A stretch of 64,000 bases of DNA from Actinomycetes bacterium (lineage in GTDB: Bacteria; Actinomycetota; Acidimicrobiia; Acidimicrobiales; RAAP-2). This document shows positions 46,686 through 55,698 of this stretch, piece after piece (within the stretch, counting starts at the first letter, position 1; every line of letters starts with the position of its first letter). The notes below the pieces were generated by a model. The model saw only the letters and a program-made list of their open reading frames with translations, was not told the origin of the DNA and made no database searches. The DNA lies in assembly GCA_021793515.1 (NCBI GenBank), contig JAJYSP010000006.1, positions 1-64,000 on the forward strand. The letters run 5' to 3'. Made by a program: the position numbers and the translations under genes.

Positions 46686-47651
46686 TTACTGGGCAGCGAC
46701 TCGTGGCTTCGACAACGGCCAGAACGTCCACGCGAGGAGTGCGATCAGCGGTCCGGAGTTGACGTCCGTACCCTGCGCCGTCAGGAGTCCGCCGAAGTCC
46801 TGGACGAGCCACACGAACGCGGCGAAGACCATCGCGACAATCAGTGCCGGCCGCACGAGTGCTGGCTTGGCGACGGTGATCGCAATGACGAGACTGACCA
46901 GCGCGAGGCCGAGCGAGAACGCGAGGCCGCGACCAGCGAACACGGTCGCGAGGCCGTGGTCGATCGACCGGACCCAGCCCGGCTCACCGGACGCCGCGCC
47001 CATCACCAGGTCGTGCATCGCCTGGGGCGCCCGATTCGCAGGGAGCAGGAAGTACACCGCGAAGTCGACCCAGAGCACGACCCAGGCCGCTATCGCGCCT
47101 CGGCGACCCCAAGGACCGGCGTCGACGACCGAGGTCGCGTCACCACGATTAGACGGCCAGATCAAAATCGCGATCACGGCGTAGAGCACGACCGCACCCG
47201 GTTGACCCGCGAGCGGCGAGCCGCCGGCGAATACACCACCGAACCCCTCGGCGAACCACCAGACCGCCAGGCTCCAGACGATCGAGGTCCCCAAGGCAAA
47301 TCGGGCAGTGGGGCGCCAGAACAGGCCGAGCGCGATCACGAGTTGCAAGGTGGCGTAGAGCGCGTTCCACCACGCGATGTCGTGGACCATGAAGTGGTCC
47401 GCCCAGATCATGGGTTGCACGATCAGCCACGGGCTCCCCGACGCTGCCGGTTCGAGTGCGCCGGTCACGAAGGCCTTGGTGAACATGAAGGGCTGGAACT
47501 GGAGGGCCGCGTCAACGAGCCAGATGACGCCGAGAGCGATCTGGAGTGTACGCCGGCGCACCTCGAGCGGTGTCGTCGTGGCGTGCGTCGTCGTCCGACT
47601 CCGCCAACGAGTTGACGTCATGGGATTGACTACGTGACTCGACACCGGCAC
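46686..47651 (-). CDS. Multi-pass membrane protein of unknown function
   Basis: LQIALGVIWLVDAALQFQPFMFTKAFVTGALEPAA..., several TM helices; convergent with the kinase gene. Confidence 0.7.
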   Translation of the reverse strand: MPVSSHVVNPMTSTRWRSRTTTHATTTPLEVRRRTLQIALGVIWLVDAALQFQPFMFTKAFVTGALEPAASGSPWLIVQPMIWADHFMVHDIAWWNALYATLQLVIALGLFWRPTARFALGTSIVWSLAVWWFAEGFGGVFAGGSPLAGQPGAVVLYAVIAILIWPSNRGDATSVVDAGPWGRRGAIAAWVVLWVDFAVYFLLPANRAPQAMHDLVMGAASGEPGWVRSIDHGLATVFAGRGLAFSLGLALVSLVIAITVAKPALVRPALIVAMVFAAFVWLVQDFGGLLTAQGTDVNSGPLIALLAWTFWPLSKPRVAAQ

Positions 47652-47767
47652 CTCCTCACGATTCGGCCGGCATCAATCCTGTTTGGACACGCGTCGCATC
47701 ACTAGCGTGAAACCACGGTCCCGCGCCTCGTATTGCCACGGGGCTGGCCGGGAGGCCCCTGGACTAT

Positions 47768-49135
47768 TTAGAAGTCGCGAGCCTCGGCGACATTGTCGAA
47801 GCGCGCGAACTCGCCTCGCCAGGTCAAGTGGGCACTGCGGGTCGGTCCGTTACGGTTCTTGCCCACAATCACCTCGGCGTCGGCCTTCTTGTCGTTGGAC
47901 ACGTCACCGTACTGCTCGGGCCGGAAGAGGAAGAGCACGACGTCGGCGTCTTGCTCGAGCGAACCCGACTCACGAAGGTCCGACATGATCGGCCGCTTGT
48001 CGGCACGATCCTCGAGTTTTCGCGACAGCTGGGAAAGGGCGATCACCGGGCACTGGAGCTCGCGGGCGAGGATCTTCAGAGACCGGCTCATCTCGGACAC
48101 CTCCACCTGACGGTTCTCGGCGCGCGAACGCGAGCTCATGAGCTGAATGTAGTCAACGATCACCACGCCGAGATCGCCCTGCTGTTGTTTGATTCGCCGT
48201 GCGCGGGCCCGCACATCCATCACCGTCAGGGACGGGTTGTCGTCAATGAAGATCTTGGCCGGAGCAAGGAAGCTGAACGCCTCGTGGGCGATTCGCCAGT
48301 CGTTGTCATTGAGGTCGCCGGTTCGCAGCTTGGACGAGTCGATCCGCGCCGTGGACGCGAGGATTCGCTCGGCCAACTCCTGTCGGCTCATCTCGAGCGA
48401 GAAGTAGAGCGCGGGACGCCCGACGACGGCCCCGACGTGCACGAGGATGCCGAGGGCGAAGGCCGTCTTTCCGGTACCGGGTCGGGCGCCCACGATCGTC
48501 AGACTGGTGGGCTGGAGCCCTTGGAGCACGAGATCGAGTGAGCGGTACCCCGTCTCCAACCCGTTCAACTGCCCCCGAGTCTCGCCACGGGTCTCGAGGA
48601 TGTTGGCCTCCTCGAGCAGGAGTCCCTGGAGCAACGAGACCGAGTCGATCCGGCGGTTGTCCGCAATCGCGTTGATCTTGCGCTCGGCCTCGTCGATCAG
48701 GCCCGACACGTCGTCGGTCGGGCGGTAGGCGTCGTCGACCACCTCACCGGCCACGGCGATCAGTCGTCGCTGCTGGGCTTTGTCGCGCACGATCTCCGCG
48801 TAGTGCTGGGCGTTCGCGGCCGAGGGCGTGTTGAGTTGGAGCGAGGACAGCACGGCGAGCTCGACCGCCGCAGCCCCGTGCTCCTGCAGCTTCGCCTGGA
48901 CCGTCACGTAGTCGACGGGTTCGGCCGCGTTCACGAGCGCGACAATCGCGGTGAAGATCTGACCGTGCAGCGGACGATAGAAGTCCTCCGCGCTCACGGT
49001 CTCGTAGGCGATGCTCACGGCCTCGGGTGACAGGAGCATGGCGCCAATGAGCGACTCCTCGGCTTCGAGGGCGCTCGGCGGTACGCGGCCGCCACCCGGC
49101 AGCGTCCGACCACGGTCCGATTCAAGTTGCGTCAT
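47768..49135 (-). CDS. dnaB: Replicative DNA helicase DnaB
   Basis: PPSALEAEESLIGAMLLSPEAV, IVGARPGTGKTAFALGI, LGVVIVDYIQLMSS, RNGPTRSAHLTW. Confidence 0.96.
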   Translation of the reverse strand: MTQLESDRGRTLPGGGRVPPSALEAEESLIGAMLLSPEAVSIAYETVSAEDFYRPLHGQIFTAIVALVNAAEPVDYVTVQAKLQEHGAAAVELAVLSSLQLNTPSAANAQHYAEIVRDKAQQRRLIAVAGEVVDDAYRPTDDVSGLIDEAERKINAIADNRRIDSVSLLQGLLLEEANILETRGETRGQLNGLETGYRSLDLVLQGLQPTSLTIVGARPGTGKTAFALGILVHVGAVVGRPALYFSLEMSRQELAERILASTARIDSSKLRTGDLNDNDWRIAHEAFSFLAPAKIFIDDNPSLTVMDVRARARRIKQQQGDLGVVIVDYIQLMSSRSRAENRQVEVSEMSRSLKILARELQCPVIALSQLSRKLEDRADKRPIMSDLRESGSLEQDADVVLFLFRPEQYGDVSNDKKADAEVIVGKNRNGPTRSAHLTWRGEFARFDNVAEARDF

Positions 49136-49252
49136 AAGACATCAACGGTCGCCGACAACGCCTGTGCAGCGCAAGAACAACAACGTGGGGAAAATGCTGT
49201 GTCTAACCTCACGACAACAGAATGCCCCGTCCCTGTGACACGACTGGGACGT

Positions 49253-49285
49253 GACGACGCGCCGGGTAGAACCCGGCGCGTCGTC
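49253..49285. terminator. Perfect 15-bp stem / 3-nt loop hairpin between rplI and dnaB
   Basis: GACGACGCGCCGGGT-AGA-ACCCGGCGCGTCGTC. Confidence 0.7.
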
Positions 49286-49303
49286 ATCATTCGATCTTCG
49301 GTG

Positions 49304-49750
49304 TTACTTAGCGACCACCTCGACGGTGATCGTGGCCTCGACACCGTCGAACAGCGTGGCACTGGCCGTCGCCGGGCCGACCTCTTTGAGGTGTTCGGCC
49401 ATGTGGATCGCGGCACGGTCGAGGGAGATCCCCGTCGCCGTTCGAAGGGCGTTGACGATGTCGGCCTCGGTCACCGATCCGAACAGTCGTCCGTTACTGC
49501 CCGCACGGGCCGCCACGGTCACCGTAGCGGCCTCGATGACCGAACGCTGGGCCATCGCCGCCTCACGGCTCTGCGCGTCGCGCAGGTCACGCTTCTTACG
49601 CATCGAGGCGGCCTGCAATTCCATCGTGTCAGTGGCGGCGAGCGCCGCGCCCGATGGGAGCAGGTAGTTCCGCGCGTAACCGGTCTTGACGTCCACGATG
49701 TCGCCGCGGCGTCCAAGCCCCTGGACATCACTGCGCAACAGGATCTTCAT
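49304..49750 (-). CDS. rplI: 50S ribosomal protein L9
   Basis: [37 protein letters not shown]. Confidence 0.95.
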   Translation of the reverse strand: MKILLRSDVQGLGRRGDIVDVKTGYARNYLLPSGAALAATDTMELQAASMRKKRDLRDAQSREAAMAQRSVIEAATVTVAARAGSNGRLFGSVTEADIVNALRTATGISLDRAAIHMAEHLKEVGPATASATLFDGVEATITVEVVAK

Positions 49751-50205
49751 TCGCCCACCTCCTCGGTGGCCATGAACACTGCCGCCGCTTCACTCGCGTC
49801 CTCGAGCATCGCGTCGTCGACGCTGACCTCGGGCGACTCGACCTCAGCCTCGGCGACGGCGGCCTCACGGTCGGGACGCGGGCCGCGCGGTCCGCGATCG
49901 TCTCGACCACCGCGGCCGCCGCGACGCTCGGTCACGGTGCGCTGCGTGTAGGGCAAGAGCGCCAGTTCGCGCGCGGTCTTGATCGCGTCGGTGACGTCAC
50001 GCTGGTGCTGCTGACAGTTGCCCGACACCCGACGGCCGCGAATCTTGCCACGGTCGGAGATGTACTTGCGCAACTGGGCCAAGTCCTTGTAGTCGACCGT
50101 GCCGACGCCGTGTTGGCAGAAGGCACAAGGCTTCTTCTTGACGCCGCGGCGGGTGTCGATCTTCGGCGCGCGCTTTGGCGGCTTCGGGTTATTGATACGT
50201 GGCAT
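49747..50205 (-). CDS. rpsR: 30S ribosomal protein S18 with long C-terminal extension
   Basis: [65 protein letters not shown] followed by an RG-rich and then acidic tail. Confidence 0.94.
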   Translation of the reverse strand: MPRINNPKPPKRAPKIDTRRGVKKKPCAFCQHGVGTVDYKDLAQLRKYISDRGKIRGRRVSGNCQQHQRDVTDAIKTARELALLPYTQRTVTERRGGRGGRDDRGPRGPRPDREAAVAEAEVESPEVSVDDAMLEDASEAAAVFMATEEVGE

Positions 50206-50654
50206 TAGAAAGGCTCCTCGTCGTAGGCGTACGTGGTGGGTTCGTTGGGTCGGGGCGTTGCGGGGCGTTCAGCGTCACGGAACGGGGCGTCGGGTCGCGG
50301 TGTCTTGGTGACCACCGCGGTGGCGAAGCGGAGCGACGGTGCGATCTCGTCAGCATTGATCTCGACGATCGAACGCTTGTCGCCATTCTCGGTCTCCCAG
50401 CTGCGCTGCTCCAGGCGACCCGTGACGACCACGCGCGTGCCCTTGGACAACGAGTTGGCCGCGTTCTCGGCCATCGGCCCGTAGCCGGTCACCTCGAAAT
50501 ACGAGACTCGCTCTTCCCACTCCTGGGTCTGGCGATTCTGCCAGCGGCGGTTCACCGCCACCGACAGCCGGACTGCCGCTTGGCCGCTATTGAGGAACTT
50601 CAACTCCGGGTCGCGGGTTATGTTGCCCACGATCGTGATGGTGTTGTCAGGCAT
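50205..50654 (-). CDS. ssb: Single-stranded DNA-binding protein
   Basis: [35 protein letters not shown], acidic tip YDEEPF. Confidence 0.95.
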   Translation of the reverse strand: MPDNTITIVGNITRDPELKFLNSGQAAVRLSVAVNRRWQNRQTQEWEERVSYFEVTGYGPMAENAANSLSKGTRVVVTGRLEQRSWETENGDKRSIVEINADEIAPSLRFATAVVTKTPRPDAPFRDAERPATPRPNEPTTYAYDEEPF

Positions 50655-50663
50655 CTGCTCTCC

Positions 50664-51002
50664 TTACACTTCCTCGGAGCGGGCCGGGGTCGACGCGGGA
50701 ACGCGACGGCTGGGACGCTCGTTTCGACGAAGAATCTTGAAGCGCAGCACTTCATCGGACAGGGTCAAAATCCGGTGTAACTCGTCAACGGTCGTCGATT
50801 CTCCGGCGAACTCAACGAGCACGTAGTACCCCTCTTTGCGCTTCTTGATCTCGTACGCCAGTGGGCGCTTTCCCCAACGGTCGATGGTTCCCGGGGTTCC
50901 ACCATTCGTACGGATCGTCTCGAGTGCGCGGTCGAGCGCTACCTGGATCAACTGTGCGTCGACGGTCGTGTCGAACACAATCATGGTTTCATACGGCCTC
51001 AT
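50664..51002 (-). CDS. rpsF: 30S ribosomal protein S6
   Basis: MRPYETMIVFDTTVDAQLIQVALDRALETIRTNGGTPGTIDRWGKRPLAYEIKKRKEGYYVLVEF. Confidence 0.94.
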   Translation of the reverse strand: MRPYETMIVFDTTVDAQLIQVALDRALETIRTNGGTPGTIDRWGKRPLAYEIKKRKEGYYVLVEFAGESTTVDELHRILTLSDEVLRFKILRRNERPSRRVPASTPARSEEV

Positions 51003-51113
51003 GGCCACTTCCTTTCCCTGTGGTCCGGCGTGCCGGGCTGCGCGGAAAACGCAGCAGGGTTCATTCCCATCACCGATGGGACCGATAAGTCTAGCCCAGG
51101 GGACCGATTCTGG

Positions 51114-51935
51114 CTAGTCGAGCCACCCCGCGGGTGTCGGGTAGACCTCAGATTCGTCGGGGAACGACCCGGCGCGAACGTCGTCGCGGTACCGCGAGAC
51201 CGCCTCGGTGATCGCCGAGCCGAGGTCGGCGTACTGGCGGACAAACTTCGCGGGTTTGCGGTTAGAGAGCCCCAGTAGATCGTGGAAGACAAGCACCTGG
51301 CCGTCAGTGTCCGGTCCAGCCCCGATGCCAATCGTGGGCACGTCGAGCGCCTCGGTCACCATCGTTCCGACCACGGCCGGTACGCCCTCGATCACGATGG
51401 CGTAAACGCCCGCGTCCTGGAGCGCCAGTGCATCGTCGACGAGGACCTTGGCCGCCTCACGCGTTTTGGACTGGACCTTGAAACCGCCGAAGGCGAGCAC
51501 ACTCTGGGGCGTCAAGCCGAGATGCCCCATGACAGGGATCTCGGCGTCGTGCAGCGCCTTTACCACGCCCACCCGATTGCGGCCGCCCTCGAGCTTGACG
51601 CTCTCGGCTCCTGCCCGTACCAGCGCGGCGCCGTTTCGGACCGCTTCGGCCTCCCCAACGTGATAACTCAACCAGGGCATGTCGGCGACCACGTGAGCGG
51701 CGGGGTGCGCGGCCGCGACTGCCGCGACGTGGTGGACCATGTCCTCAACAGTCACGTGCAGGGTGTCAGCCTGACCGAGCACCACGTTCGCGAGTGAATC
51801 TCCCACGAGGATCATGTCGACGCCGGCGGCGTCGACGTAGCGAGCGCCCGGCTCGTCGTACGCCGTGAGCATCACAATCGGGTCAGCGCCGTTACGGCGC
51901 TTTCGGGTCCGCAGGGTCAACGCGCTTAGGCTCAC
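51114..51935 (-). CDS. panB: 3-methyl-2-oxobutanoate hydroxymethyltransferase
   Basis: PIVMLTAYDEPGARYVDAAGVDMILVGDSLANVVLGQADTLHVTVEDMVHH, VKLEGG, GHLGLTPQSV, IGIGAG. Confidence 0.96.
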   Translation of the reverse strand: MSLSALTLRTRKRRNGADPIVMLTAYDEPGARYVDAAGVDMILVGDSLANVVLGQADTLHVTVEDMVHHVAAVAAAHPAAHVVADMPWLSYHVGEAEAVRNGAALVRAGAESVKLEGGRNRVGVVKALHDAEIPVMGHLGLTPQSVLAFGGFKVQSKTREAAKVLVDDALALQDAGVYAIVIEGVPAVVGTMVTEALDVPTIGIGAGPDTDGQVLVFHDLLGLSNRKPAKFVRQYADLGSAITEAVSRYRDDVRAGSFPDESEVYPTPAGWLD

Positions 51936-51944
51936 GCTCCGACT

Positions 51945-52355
51945 TTACGCCCGGCCCCGAACGGCGCGTCGAGTCCGGCCACCGGCACCCCAGCGCCTCG
52001 CCAGATGGTGAAAGTGGCACGCAACGCAAACCTCCACGGCGTAGCACTGCACCGGCTCGTCGCGTCGCTCAAGCTTGGCGAGTTCGGCGCGCGACGTCGG
52101 ACACGTGCCCCCCGCGGGTAGTCGGGCACCGAACACGTAGGTCACCTCGACGAGCGGTCCGTCGTGACAAACGGGGCACTGCTCACCGCTCCCGCGACCG
52201 ATGTTGCGCGCCGCGCGCAACAGCTCGGGGTGTGCGTCGCACACGTCCTCGGCGCGCAACAGCCCCGAGGCAAGCTTCTCAAGCAGCGCGTGACGCACGA
52301 GGCCGAACTCGACAACGGCTCCGTCGGCCGAGGTGGTGCGCAGCGTGCGATCCAT
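51945..52355 (-). CDS. DUF5318-like Cys-rich protein
   Basis: CDAHPELLRAARNIG, EQCPVCHDGPLVEVTYVFGARLPAGGTCPT, VCVACHFHHLARRW. Confidence 0.75.
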   Translation of the reverse strand: MDRTLRTTSADGAVVEFGLVRHALLEKLASGLLRAEDVCDAHPELLRAARNIGRGSGEQCPVCHDGPLVEVTYVFGARLPAGGTCPTSRAELAKLERRDEPVQCYAVEVCVACHFHHLARRWGAGGRTRRAVRGRA

Positions 52356-52406
52356 TGGGCGAGACTACAACGCCCCGCCACCCCTGTCCCAGCACCAAAC
52401 GTCACG

Positions 52407-52420
52407 TTCGATATATCGAA
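52407..52420. promoter_or_regulatory. 14-bp perfect palindrome TTCGATATATCGAA, candidate PadR operator
   Basis: Lies in the 70-bp gap between the divergent DUF5318-like and padR genes. Confidence 0.65.
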
Positions 52421-52425
52421 TTGAT

Positions 52426-53049
52426 ATGATGAGTCGCATGTTGGACATCGCCATCTTGGGACTGCTCATGGACCGTGACCATCACGGCTATGAGATCCGT
52501 TCGCAGTTGCGCGAGCGTCTCGGCGTCTCGGCCAACGTGTCATTCGGGTCGATCTACCCCGCCCTCGCCCGCCTGGAGCGCCACGGCAGCGTCGAAGCCG
52601 TGGCACCGACGGAGTCTCGCTTCGGTGCCCTCTCGACCGGTTCGCTCTCGGGCGAACGGGCGTCGTTACGCGCACTTCGCGCGACCTCGGGCATCGGTCG
52701 GCGTGGTCGCAAGGTCTACCGCATCACCGACCGTGGTCGTCAGGAGTTTGCCGAACTCCTCGCCGACCCGACCACGATGGACGACGGCAAGAACTTCACG
52801 ATGCGCATGGCGCTGGCGAAGTACCTCACCCCGACGTTGCGCGTCGCGCTCCTCGAACGCCGCCGCACGGACCTCGTCTCGCGCCTGGCCGAGGTCCGTG
52901 CCGGCGCAGCGAACACTGAACTCGACTCGTACGCCCGCAGCGTGATGGAACACGCCGCGCAGGCGGTCGAGTTGGACCTCGCGTGGATCGACAGCCTGTT
53001 GACCACCGAACGCAGTAACCACAACAACTTCGCCCAAGACGCGAAGTGA
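52426..53049 (+). CDS. PadR family transcriptional regulator
   Basis: [55 protein letters not shown]. Confidence 0.92.
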   Translation: MMSRMLDIAILGLLMDRDHHGYEIRSQLRERLGVSANVSFGSIYPALARLERHGSVEAVAPTESRFGALSTGSLSGERASLRALRATSGIGRRGRKVYRITDRGRQEFAELLADPTTMDDGKNFTMRMALAKYLTPTLRVALLERRRTDLVSRLAEVRAGAANTELDSYARSVMEHAAQAVELDLAWIDSLLTTERSNHNNFAQDAK

Positions 53050-53072
53050 GAGAAGAAGCAGAAAGGAGCGCC

Positions 53073-54167
53073 ATGGAGAAGATTCGTGTGGCGATCGCTG
53101 GCGTTGGAAACTGCGCTAGTTCACTCATTCAAGGCGTGACGTACTACAAGGACGCCAAGGCGGGCGACGACGTCCCCGGTCTCATGCACGTCGTGCTGGG
53201 CGGCTACCACGTGAGCGACCTCGAGTTCGTCCTCGCCTTCGACGTCGACGCATCCAAGGTCGGCAACGACCTCGGCAAGGCGATTGACGGCGGGCAGAAC
53301 AACACGATCAAGTTCGCGACCGTGCCGTCACTCGGCGTCACTGTGCAACGGGGTCCGACATTGGACGGTCTCAACAAGTACTACCGCGAGGTCATCGAAG
53401 AGTCACCGGCCGAGGCCGTCGACGTCGTCCAGGCCCTGCGTGACTCCGGCGCCCAAGTGTTGGTCTCTTACCTCCCCGTCGGCTCCGAAGAGGCCCAGCG
53501 CTTCTACGCCCAAGCCGCGATCGACGCCGGCGTCGCCTTCGTGAACGCCATCCCCGTATTCATTGCCTCGGACCCCGTCTGGGCGAAAAAGTTCGCTGAC
53601 GCGGGTGTCCCGATCATCGGTGACGACATCAAGAGCCAGGTCGGAGCGACCATCGTGCACCGCATCCTGTCGCGCCTCTTCGAGGACCGCGGTCTGACCC
53701 TGGACCGCACCTACCAGTTGAACGTCGGCGGCAACATGGACTTCAAGAACATGCTCGACCGCGAACGGCTCGAGTCCAAGAAGATCTCCAAGACCCAGTC
53801 CGTCACCTCTCAGCTGGAGAGCAGCCACCTCGAGCCCGAGAACATCCACATCGGCCCGAGCGACCACGTACCGTGGCTGCTCGACCGCAAGTGGGCCTAC
53901 ATCCGCATGGAAGGTCGCAACTTCGGCGACGTGCCGCTCAACCTCGAGCTCAAGCTCGAGGTGTGGGACTCGCCCAACTCGGCTGGCGTCATCATCGATG
54001 CCGTGCGCTGCGCCAAGATCGCCCTCGACCGCGGCATCGGCGGACCGGTCGTCGGTCCTTCGGCCTACTTCATGAAGTCGCCGCCGGTGCAGTTCCACGA
54101 TGACGTCGCCCACGACATGGTCGACGCATTCGCGAACGACGGCGCCGAGAACCCCGTCTGGCCGTAG
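53073..54167 (+). CDS. ino1: Inositol-3-phosphate synthase
   Basis: [97 protein letters not shown]. Confidence 0.95.
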   Translation: MEKIRVAIAGVGNCASSLIQGVTYYKDAKAGDDVPGLMHVVLGGYHVSDLEFVLAFDVDASKVGNDLGKAIDGGQNNTIKFATVPSLGVTVQRGPTLDGLNKYYREVIEESPAEAVDVVQALRDSGAQVLVSYLPVGSEEAQRFYAQAAIDAGVAFVNAIPVFIASDPVWAKKFADAGVPIIGDDIKSQVGATIVHRILSRLFEDRGLTLDRTYQLNVGGNMDFKNMLDRERLESKKISKTQSVTSQLESSHLEPENIHIGPSDHVPWLLDRKWAYIRMEGRNFGDVPLNLELKLEVWDSPNSAGVIIDAVRCAKIALDRGIGGPVVGPSAYFMKSPPVQFHDDVAHDMVDAFANDGAENPVWP

Positions 54168-54177
54168 TCCGCTGCGC

Positions 54178-54211
54178 AAAGTCCCGTCACCCAAATGGGT
54201 GGCGGGACTTT
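54178..54211. terminator. Terminator-like hairpin between convergent ino1 and cca
   Basis: AAAGTCCCGTCACCC-AAAT-GGGTGGCGGGACTTT, one wobble pair, A/T-flanked on both sides (bidirectional). Confidence 0.8.
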
Positions 54212-54212
54212 G

Positions 54213-55631
54213 TCATGTGGCGTTCTGTTGCGCCCACCACGCCGTGAGCCGTTGCGCTGCGTCATCCGGGTCGATCTCGCCCTCGTCGAGGCGGATCTCC
54301 ATCAGGAAGTCGAGCGCCTTGCCCACTACCGGACCCGGGGCGACGTGCAGGAGCTCCATCACGGCGACCCCGTCGAGCGCGGGGCGCAGTCGACTCAGGT
54401 CCTCGTTGGCGCGGACCTCTTCGATGCGCAGCTCCAGCTCGTCCATCCGCTTCGCGAACGTCGCGGCCTTGCGCGCATTGCGCGTCGTCGCGTCACAGCG
54501 CGTGAGCTCGTTGAGCTCGTTGAGCAGATGTCCCGCGTCTCGGACGTAGCGGCGCACCGCGCGGTCGCTCCAGCCCATCTTGTAGGTGTGAAAGCGCAGG
54601 TGGAGCTCGACGAGCATGCTCACATCATCGATCATGGTCTGGGGGTATTTGAGCGCCGCCATCCGCTTGCGCGTCATCTTCGCACCCACGATCTCGTGGA
54701 ATCGGAAGGTGACCCCGTCATCGGAGATGGCCCTCGTACGGGGCTTGCCAATGTCGTGGAAGAGCGCGGCGAGACGAAGGGTGAGGTTGGCCGACGTCTT
54801 GTCGACCACCGCCCACGTGTGCTTGAGCACGTCCTTGTGCTGATGGATCGGGTCTTGCTCGAGTTGCAGCATTGCGAGCTCGGGGAAGAACTGGTCCGAG
54901 AGCCCAGTCCGTACGATGAAGTCCAGTCCCGTCGACGGTCGCGCGGTCATGAGCAGCAGGTCGAGTTCGCCTCGTACCCGCTCCACTGAGACCTTGCGCA
55001 ACGACTCGGCCATCTCGGTCGCGGCCGCCTCAACGGCCGGGTCGATCGACAGGTCGAAACGTGCGGCGAAGCGAGCGGCCCGGAGCATTCGCAACGGGTC
55101 GTCCTGGAAGAGCCGGATCGGATCGGTCGGGGTGCGAAGGCGCCGCTCGAAGAGGTCGATGAATCCCTGGTGGTAATCGAAGAGCGTCTGGACACCCGGG
55201 GTCTCGTCGGCCAGTGCGATGACGTCGAGCGCCAGGGCGTTGATGGTGAAGTCGCGTCGACTCAGGTCCACCTCGAGCGAATCGCCCCACTCCACCGACG
55301 GCTTGCGCGAATGATCGACGTAGGCCTCGGAGCGGAACGTGGTGACCTCAGCCTTGACGCCGTTGGCCCGTATCACGCCCCCGAGCGTCCCGAATGCCCG
55401 CCCCTGCTCCCAGAGCGTGGTACACACCGGCGTCATGATGCGCGCCACGTCGTCGGGTCGGGCGTTGGTCGTGAAGTCGATCTCGAAGTCCTCGCGACGC
55501 GGCTCACCGAGTAAGGCGTCGCGCACCGATCCACCGACGGCGTACAGGGAGAACCCCTCGTCGGCGAAGACGCGCGCGAGGGGTCGCGCTAAGTCGGCTA
55601 GCTCGACTAGCCGTTCGTGGGCTTGCTCCAT
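54213..55631 (-). CDS. cca: CCA tRNA nucleotidyltransferase / poly(A) polymerase family
   Basis: LYAVGGSVRDALLGEPRREDFEIDFTTNARPD, RRDFTINALALD, LRMLRAARFAARFDLSID, HD-domain LAALFHDIGKPRT. ORF extends to 55898; start at MEQAHERLVELADL inferred. Confidence 0.93.
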   Translation of the reverse strand: MEQAHERLVELADLARPLARVFADEGFSLYAVGGSVRDALLGEPRREDFEIDFTTNARPDDVARIMTPVCTTLWEQGRAFGTLGGVIRANGVKAEVTTFRSEAYVDHSRKPSVEWGDSLEVDLSRRDFTINALALDVIALADETPGVQTLFDYHQGFIDLFERRLRTPTDPIRLFQDDPLRMLRAARFAARFDLSIDPAVEAAATEMAESLRKVSVERVRGELDLLLMTARPSTGLDFIVRTGLSDQFFPELAMLQLEQDPIHQHKDVLKHTWAVVDKTSANLTLRLAALFHDIGKPRTRAISDDGVTFRFHEIVGAKMTRKRMAALKYPQTMIDDVSMLVELHLRFHTYKMGWSDRAVRRYVRDAGHLLNELNELTRCDATTRNARKAATFAKRMDELELRIEEVRANEDLSRLRPALDGVAVMELLHVAPGPVVGKALDFLMEIRLDEGEIDPDDAAQRLTAWWAQQNAT

Positions 55632-55698
55632 GGACAACACTCGCCACAACGGTAGTGGGGCCAGTGGTCCGACACGGGCGACGGTAGCCTGGGTCTGC

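Noticed and set aside
47700-47765. Possible terminator hairpin downstream of dnaB (GGGGCTGGCCGGGAGGCCCC)
   Set aside because: Stem is imperfect when paired base by base; not strong enough to report as a feature.
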